Positions 52,685 to 61,089 of a stretch of 61,089 bases of DNA are shown piece after piece (position 1 is the first letter of the stretch; the number at the start of each line of letters is the position of its first letter). The notes under the pieces are model-generated. The model searched no databases, was not told where the DNA came from, and saw only the letters and a program-made list of their open reading frames with translations. Source of the DNA: Actinopolyspora xinjiangensis. GTDB taxonomy: Bacteria > Actinomycetota > Actinomycetes > Mycobacteriales > Pseudonocardiaceae. Position numbers and translations under genes: made by a program. The DNA is taken from positions 1 to 61,089 of the forward strand of contig NZ_FNJR01000020.1 in the NCBI RefSeq assembly GCF_900104475.1. Reading direction: 5' to 3'.

Positions 52685-53346
52685 TGGTCACCCTCCGCCA
52701 TGGGGACGAGGGACAGCATTCCGCAGCCGTAGGATTTCGCACGTCCGATCCCTTCCAGGACAGCGCGGAAGGTTGTCTCGGGGTGGGTGACCGTGGCGGT
52801 GCCGTCGAACTGGGCGGCCCCGTGGTAGTGGGTGCGCCGTGCACGCCGCGGTTTGTCCCCCACCAGTTGGTACTCGCGGGTGAGCATGGCTGACTCGAGG
52901 TCGAGTCCTGCTTCCTCGGCGCGACGATGCCACCAGGACAGGGCATGATCCCCGGACAACTGGCGCCGGTGTTTTCTGCCGTCGTCGGTGGTTTCGACGC
53001 GGGTGGGGTTGGCGACGATCCGGTAGCGTACCCGCGTCCCGGGTTTCAGAGCGCTGAGCAGGGGGTCGAGCTCGCGGTGTGCGGCGTTGGCGTAGCCGTG
53101 TGGGAGCCGTGTGATGTCGGGGGTGAGGGTGGATTGGATGAGCACCACCGCTGCTGCGTGACTGTGTTCCACGCGGTGGAGGACACCGGCTTCGGAGCGG
53201 GGGTTGTCCCCGAGGGAGTCGGGGAACAGGGACATGACACGGCGGTGCATCCCGTCTACATTGGCTAATTCCCGACCGGTGGCTGGGTGACGCGGATTTA
53301 GCCTGAGCTGAGTCAGCATCGCGGTGCGTGGTGCGGTTGTGGTCAT
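52681..53346 (-). CDS. cas6e: CRISPR RNA endonuclease Cas6e (Cse3/CasE)
   Basis: A 221-residue Cas6e with two ferredoxin-like halves. The N-terminal LTQLRLNPRHPATGRELANVDGMHRRVM holds the likely catalytic His near 33; the C-terminal glycine-rich loop GIGRAKSYGCGMLSLVP binds the repeat hairpin. It would cut both arrays, whose repeats share the stem but differ in the loop. It overlaps cas5 and cas1 by four bases each. Confidence 0.96.
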   Translation of the reverse strand: MTTTAPRTAMLTQLRLNPRHPATGRELANVDGMHRRVMSLFPDSLGDNPRSEAGVLHRVEHSHAAAVVLIQSTLTPDITRLPHGYANAAHRELDPLLSALKPGTRVRYRIVANPTRVETTDDGRKHRRQLSGDHALSWWHRRAEEAGLDLESAMLTREYQLVGDKPRRARRTHYHGAAQFDGTATVTHPETTFRAVLEGIGRAKSYGCGMLSLVPMAEGDQ

Positions 53347-54095
53347 GCGGCTTCCTCCAAGGCCGTGGAGAGGGCATCGAGGTAGTCGGTGCCGTACCCG
53401 CCGCACAGGCCGGCGGGGAGGACGCGCCGGTATCGGTAGGCGGGGCGGCTGCGGTAGCTGCGGTGGTCGGGGGTGAAGTCCCGTGGATCGTCGGCGACGT
53501 TGTCGGTCCAGCCGGTGGGCTCGTCCGGAGGGTGCTCGGCGACGAATTCCACGGTCACCGACTCCTCGTATGGAGTGGGGCGGGCCAGCGGGAGGCGCTG
53601 GTGCAGCCAGATGTGGGGATCGTCCACTGCGGTGATCAGGAACGGAGTGTCCGGAGGGCATGCTCGGCGTCCGAGATACCCGGCCCAGTAGGGACGGCGC
53701 AGCGCCTGCTCGGTCTCGGTGAGCATCGTGCCGTCCGAGCTGGTCACCGCCACGGTGAACACAGCGTCGGACAAGTGGTGCCGGTTGGAGACCAGCGTGC
53801 CCGTGCCCTCTTGCCGGTAACCGCCTTTGGCGGTCGGGACGGTCTGCTTCGGGGGCCGTCCCCCACCGACGGTGTGGAAGTCGACGAGATGGGTGCCGGG
53901 CCGGTCGATACGCACCAGAAACCGCAGTGGGGAAAAACGGTCGGGGTCCATGGTGCGGGAATGTCCTCCGGCGGCGGCGATGAGGCCGATCAGCCCGGAC
54001 CGGGTCGGGTAGGGATGTGTGTCCCGCTCGGTCCAAGTCGAGTGGGTGCCCCACGACTGCAGGGGGCCGCCCAGACGGAGTAGGAGCCCTGTCAT
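53343..54095 (-). CDS. cas5: Cascade subunit Cas5e (CasD)
   Basis: A 250-residue Cas5e: LLLRLGGPLQSWGTHSTWTERDTHPYPTRSGLIGLIAAAGG is the family signature, and LRFLVRIDRPGTHLVDFHTVGGG follows. It binds the 5' handle of the crRNA in Cascade. It overlaps cas7 and cas6e by four bases each. Confidence 0.96.
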   Translation of the reverse strand: MTGLLLRLGGPLQSWGTHSTWTERDTHPYPTRSGLIGLIAAAGGHSRTMDPDRFSPLRFLVRIDRPGTHLVDFHTVGGGRPPKQTVPTAKGGYRQEGTGTLVSNRHHLSDAVFTVAVTSSDGTMLTETEQALRRPYWAGYLGRRACPPDTPFLITAVDDPHIWLHQRLPLARPTPYEESVTVEFVAEHPPDEPTGWTDNVADDPRDFTPDHRSYRSRPAYRYRRVLPAGLCGGYGTDYLDALSTALEEAA

Positions 54096-55285
54096 GCCGC
54101 ATCCCCCGCTCGGTTCGTGCTGTCGGTGATCAGGTCGTGCAGGCTGTCGTAGCCTTCGCCGAGTTGCTCGTAGGGCTCGGCGGCGATCGAGGCGTGGCCG
54201 TGCCAGAGCAGTCCGTCGGTGCCGAGGAAGCGGTGGAGCCTGCCGGTGTAGTTGGCGAGTTGCTCCCGCGACGGTTCCGCGTAGCCGCTTCCGCTGTGAC
54301 TACGCACGGGCTTTTCGAACGCTCCTGCCAGCGACAGCGGATCGTGCCGCAGCGCCAGGTACACCAGCTCGGGACGGGTGGTGGCTCCGGTGGTGCGTTG
54401 TTTTCCGCTGGGGACGGCTTCACAGAAGGCGCGCAGGTAGGCGTCGACCACTCGTAGGGCGTCGTCGAAGCCGTCCTGCGTCTTGTCCGTGCCGCTGAGG
54501 TTGGTGGCGAGGTCGGTGAGGTTGACGCTGCTGTAGCGATAGAACACACCGCTGGTGAACTCGGCCGTGGCCAAATGTCCGGAGCCTGTCGCATCCGGAG
54601 GATTGAGGTCGTCGACGGCGGTGAAGAAGTCGAAGTCCATCGCTGATTCGTGCGTGGTGAACGCGTGGGCGAACAGGCTCGCCCCGTCAACGCGGTGGCC
54701 AGGGATCTCGGCCAGCATCCGGCCGAGCAGGTTGATCGACGGGGAACGGCGACGCAGGATGTCCTCCACGGTTGCCACCGGCAGCACCGGCTGCGGCTTG
54801 TCCTGTTTCTTCGGACGTTCCTTCTTGGTGACTTCCTGCTTCGACGGCAACGGCATGTCCGCGATGGCATCGGGGTACTGCTCGGCCAGATCGGCGAGGT
54901 CCGTGATCACAGCTCGAGGGACCCAGAACAGTACATCGGACTGGTCGTCATCCGGTGTGGGGAACAACCCGCCTTCCTTGCTGTCTTTGCGGGTGGCTGC
55001 CTGATCGGCGCTGATGAGTACAGCACGTCCGGCCCTGCGTGCCGTGTCGTGATCCCAACCGCGGTGTTCCAGCTCCTTTCGCACGGCTTCGGGGATTCGG
55101 CGGGTGCGGACCGTAGGTTCGTCGAGTTGCTGCTCGAGTTCGAAACGGACGGCGCGTTTCCAGGACTGGCTGGACACGCGTGTGCGCGTCGATCCACCGT
55201 AGACACAACTTTTCGGGCTGCCCAGCGCGTCGCGGTTCAAATTCGAGTAGGGGACAGGCTGCAAGGCGTGAATGTCCAAGTGCAT
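54092..55285 (-). CDS. cas7: Cascade backbone Cas7e (Cse4/CasC)
   Basis: A 397-residue Cas7e: MHLDIHALQPVPYSNLNRDALGSPKSCVYGG and TRVSSQSWKRAVR are typical, as is IDLFARMLAE-like LLGRMLAEIPGHRVDGASLFAHAFTTHE. Six copies normally line the crRNA. It starts 72 bases after cse2 with its own ribosome site (ggaaag). Confidence 0.96.
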   Translation of the reverse strand: MHLDIHALQPVPYSNLNRDALGSPKSCVYGGSTRTRVSSQSWKRAVRFELEQQLDEPTVRTRRIPEAVRKELEHRGWDHDTARRAGRAVLISADQAATRKDSKEGGLFPTPDDDQSDVLFWVPRAVITDLADLAEQYPDAIADMPLPSKQEVTKKERPKKQDKPQPVLPVATVEDILRRRSPSINLLGRMLAEIPGHRVDGASLFAHAFTTHESAMDFDFFTAVDDLNPPDATGSGHLATAEFTSGVFYRYSSVNLTDLATNLSGTDKTQDGFDDALRVVDAYLRAFCEAVPSGKQRTTGATTRPELVYLALRHDPLSLAGAFEKPVRSHSGSGYAEPSREQLANYTGRLHRFLGTDGLLWHGHASIAAEPYEQLGEGYDSLHDLITDSTNRAGDAA

Positions 55286-55357
55286 GTTCTTTCCTTTCGG
55301 AAATCTTTGTCTGTTTCTTTGACCGATATCGGGGAGGAGTGAGGGAGGTAACGGAGC

Positions 55358-55894
55358 TTAGGAGGAGGAAGTCTTGGAAGCGACGGAGCGGTAGTAGCTT
55401 TGCAGCCAGGTCTTGGCGATCCGGCGAGACTGCCAGGGCCAGCGGCCGGCATCGTCGAACAGCCGCGCGAAATCGACCGGTATCCCGGTGTCGCGCAACG
55501 AGAGCACGACGGTGGTGAGGTAGCGGCAGAGCGTACCGGGGTTTTGACGGACCACCAGATGCAGGTAGTTCTCCGTAGTGGCGGAGGCGAGGACGTGGTG
55601 CTGGGCGGCGCGGGCCAGGGACTCGCCGAGATCGCCGGATGCGTCTTCGTCGGTGGGGACTGCGGTTTCGGGGGCGTGTGCGATGAGTGCGGCGATCGTG
55701 TAGTGGACGCGTTCCTTGTCGGGGTGGGAGTCTTCCTCCAGCCACGGGGCGACGAAGGCGTGCATGCGGTGGCACTGGTCGGGTTCGCGTCCGAGCCCGG
55801 TGCGTAGTGCGGTGCGTACGGCCGGGTTCGCAGTGGCCTGGGTGGCGATGTCGGTGACGAATCGGGTCGCGTAGTCGCTGGCTGCACGGGCCAT
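55358..55894 (-). CDS. cse2: Cascade small subunit Cse2 (CasB)
   Basis: A 178-residue Cse2: a helical protein with the conserved VHYTIAALIAHAPE, ARAAQHHVLASATTENYLHLVVRQ-like region and the FARLFDDAGRWPWQSRRIAKTWLQSYYR ending. It stabilises the target strands on Cascade. ATG 55894 lies 13 bases after the cse1 stop. Confidence 0.95.
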   Translation of the reverse strand: MARAASDYATRFVTDIATQATANPAVRTALRTGLGREPDQCHRMHAFVAPWLEEDSHPDKERVHYTIAALIAHAPETAVPTDEDASGDLGESLARAAQHHVLASATTENYLHLVVRQNPGTLCRYLTTVVLSLRDTGIPVDFARLFDDAGRWPWQSRRIAKTWLQSYYRSVASKTSSS

Positions 55895-55907
55895 GGGTGG
55901 TTTCCTC

Positions 55908-60034
<4,127 letters not shown>

Positions 60035-60060
60035 TGAACCCCAGGTTTCTTGTAAAACAA

Positions 60061-60075
60061 TCAATCTTTGATTGA
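60061..60075. promoter_or_regulatory. Operator-like palindrome before cas3
   Basis: The 15 bases tcaatctttgattga form a perfect 6-bp inverted repeat around ttt, 27 bases upstream of the cas3 start and inside the only AT-rich stretch near it. A further gattgag lies 14 bases beyond. It is a likely regulator site or core promoter of the cas operon. Confidence 0.5.
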
Positions 60076-60422
60076 AAGCTACTGTAGCTGATTGAGCACG
60101 CGGGGTGAACAAGGGGGGTAGATATCAAACGGAGCTGCTAGCTCTGTCCGAAGAGCCCAGTGTGCCAGGATTGTCTCCTTATTGCCCCACAAGCAGTACG
60201 GTATGCGCCCATTGAGGGGACGGAGGTACTTACTGGCTTCCTGTTCGACTAACCTTGGGGAATCCCCACCCGGTGGGGGTGCACCGATTGAGTGTTTGAC
60301 GAGAGGTGTCTTGTCGCAGTTCCCCACGACCACGCAGCAGGGCCTGATCATGGACCGAATTACCTGGTCAGAACTCTGCTCGCTAGTGGGGGTAGACAAC
60401 GGTTAACAAGAGCGGAAGCGAT
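60076..60422. other. Gap between cas3 and array 2 without a confident gene
   Basis: Short frames exist on both strands (a 106-codon minus-strand frame at 60079-60399 is the longest), but codon use is unlike the neighbours, no ribosome site is visible and no family is recognised. A hairpin (ccccacccggtgggg) sits near 60266. Confidence 0.4.
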
Positions 60423-60464
60423 CTCTGACGGTGGCGGTACCTCAGCGTGCCACCACCGTCAGAG
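60423..60464 (-). terminator. Hairpin after the trailer of array 2
   Basis: An 18-bp stem with two mismatches (ctctgacggtgg is perfect) lies 45 bases past the trailer repeat of array 2. If the array is read leftwards, this would end its transcript before it reaches the cas promoter. Confidence 0.6.
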
Positions 60465-60508
60465 GCCGGATGCTTCCTGTCATTTATCGGTGACTCAGAG
60501 CGTCTTCG

Positions 60509-61083
60509 GTCTCACCCCCGCTCGCGCGGGGAAACCGTTCCCCGCTGGTCCATATCCGACAACGCGCCCGGCTCACCCCCGCTCGCGCGGGGAAACCCGT
60601 TGGACAGGGACACGGAGCCGATCGAGACGTGGCTCCCCCCGCTCGCGCGGGGAAACCTCGATCGTCGATCTGGCAGGCCGTTCAGGCGGGGGCTCACCCC
60701 CGCTCGCGCGGGGAAACCCTCACGGGCGTACGCGAGCGCGTGCTCGGACCAGGCTCACCCCCGCTCGCGCGGGGAAACCTTGCTTCCGTCCCACCGGTAG
60801 ATCGCGCCTTCGGGCTCACCCCCGCTCGCGCGGGGAAACCCCGTACAAGGGGATGAGCTGGATGCGCACGGTCGGCTCACCCCCGCTCGCGCGGGGAAAC
60901 CCGCCTGCCGGTCAGCGGAAGTGGGCCGCCAGCCGGCTCACCCCCGCTCGCGCGGGGAAACCACACGCCACGCTCGCGAGTGCGGCAGCCCTTAGGCTCA
61001 CCCCCGCTCGCGCGGGGAAACCGCCGGATCGCCAGGGTTCGGTGGCGAATAGCGGGGCTCACCCCCGCTCGCGCGGGGAAACC
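60509..61083 (-). CRISPR. Type I-E CRISPR array 2 (at least 10 repeats, continues beyond the window)
   Basis: Ten repeats of 28 nt with 33-nt spacers, in plus-strand reading ggctcacccccgctcg then cgcggggaaacc. The leftmost repeat (60509) and the third (60631, one base deleted, 27 nt) are degenerate, so the left is the trailer end and the leader is to the right of the window. Flanks of the repeat match array 1, but the loop reads tcgc where array 1 has gcga. Spacers show no obvious repeat of those in array 1. Confidence 0.97.
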
Positions 61084-61089
61084 TCGGGA

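Noticed and set aside
60079-60399. A 106-residue minus-strand protein between cas3 and array 2
   Set aside because: No ribosome site, codon use unlike neighbouring genes and no recognisable family; it overlaps hairpins and the likely cas promoter.

Overview
The window is high-GC DNA with GTG starts, dense GC-rich gene packing and protein families typical of actinomycetes: a TraA/TrwC-type relaxase, DUF4192, DUF397 paired with a Scr1-like XRE regulator, an FxLD lanthipeptide and a type I-E CRISPR system. The best guess is an actinomycete of the Pseudonocardia/Saccharopolyspora/Actinopolyspora kind. Whether this is a plasmid or an integrated element cannot be decided: I see no rRNA, tRNA or attachment site.

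Region 1 (1-13.9 kb) is a mobile-element backbone: a decayed IS5-type element, a very large MobF relaxase-helicase, small accessory genes, a DUF4192 protein, a single-strand binding protein and a stand-alone Prim-Pol protein. Two very long inverted repeats (7568-7695 and 12405-12494) lie in its non-coding stretches and are candidate transfer or replication origins. Region 2 (13.9-30.7 kb) is an accessory run, mostly of short minus-strand genes with their own ribosome sites, many separated by strong hairpins: a secreted NucA/NucB-type nuclease, an IS481 element, an extra DnaN-like clamp, a GGDEF protein, a DUF932 protein, a SLOG-like protein, and an XRE/DUF397 pair. Two diverged copies of a structured element (25577-25689 and 27401-27510) sit between genes here.

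Region 3 (30.9-36.6 kb, plus strand) is a compact operon of small Cys-containing proteins, a GT2 and a GT4 glycosyltransferase, an APH-fold kinase, a P-loop kinase and a free-standing PTS EIIB-like domain. It runs convergently into Region 4 (37-46.7 kb, minus strand), a complete FxLD class I lanthipeptide cluster: O-methyltransferase, precursor peptide, LanB dehydratase, LanC cyclase, a separate SpaB_C-type protein, a TPR-like protein, a LanC remnant and a second methyltransferase. The two PIMT-like methyltransferases suggest Asp-to-isoAsp (or methyl ester) tailoring of the core peptide.

Region 5 (47-61 kb) holds an XRE-TPR regulator coupled to a 2H phosphoesterase, then a complete type I-E CRISPR-Cas locus: array 1 (25 repeats) and the operon cas3-cse1-cse2-cas7-cas5-cas6e-cas1-cas2 on the minus strand, with array 2 (at least 10 repeats) running off the right edge. 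The arrays use the same repeat except that the loop tetranucleotide is reverse-complemented.
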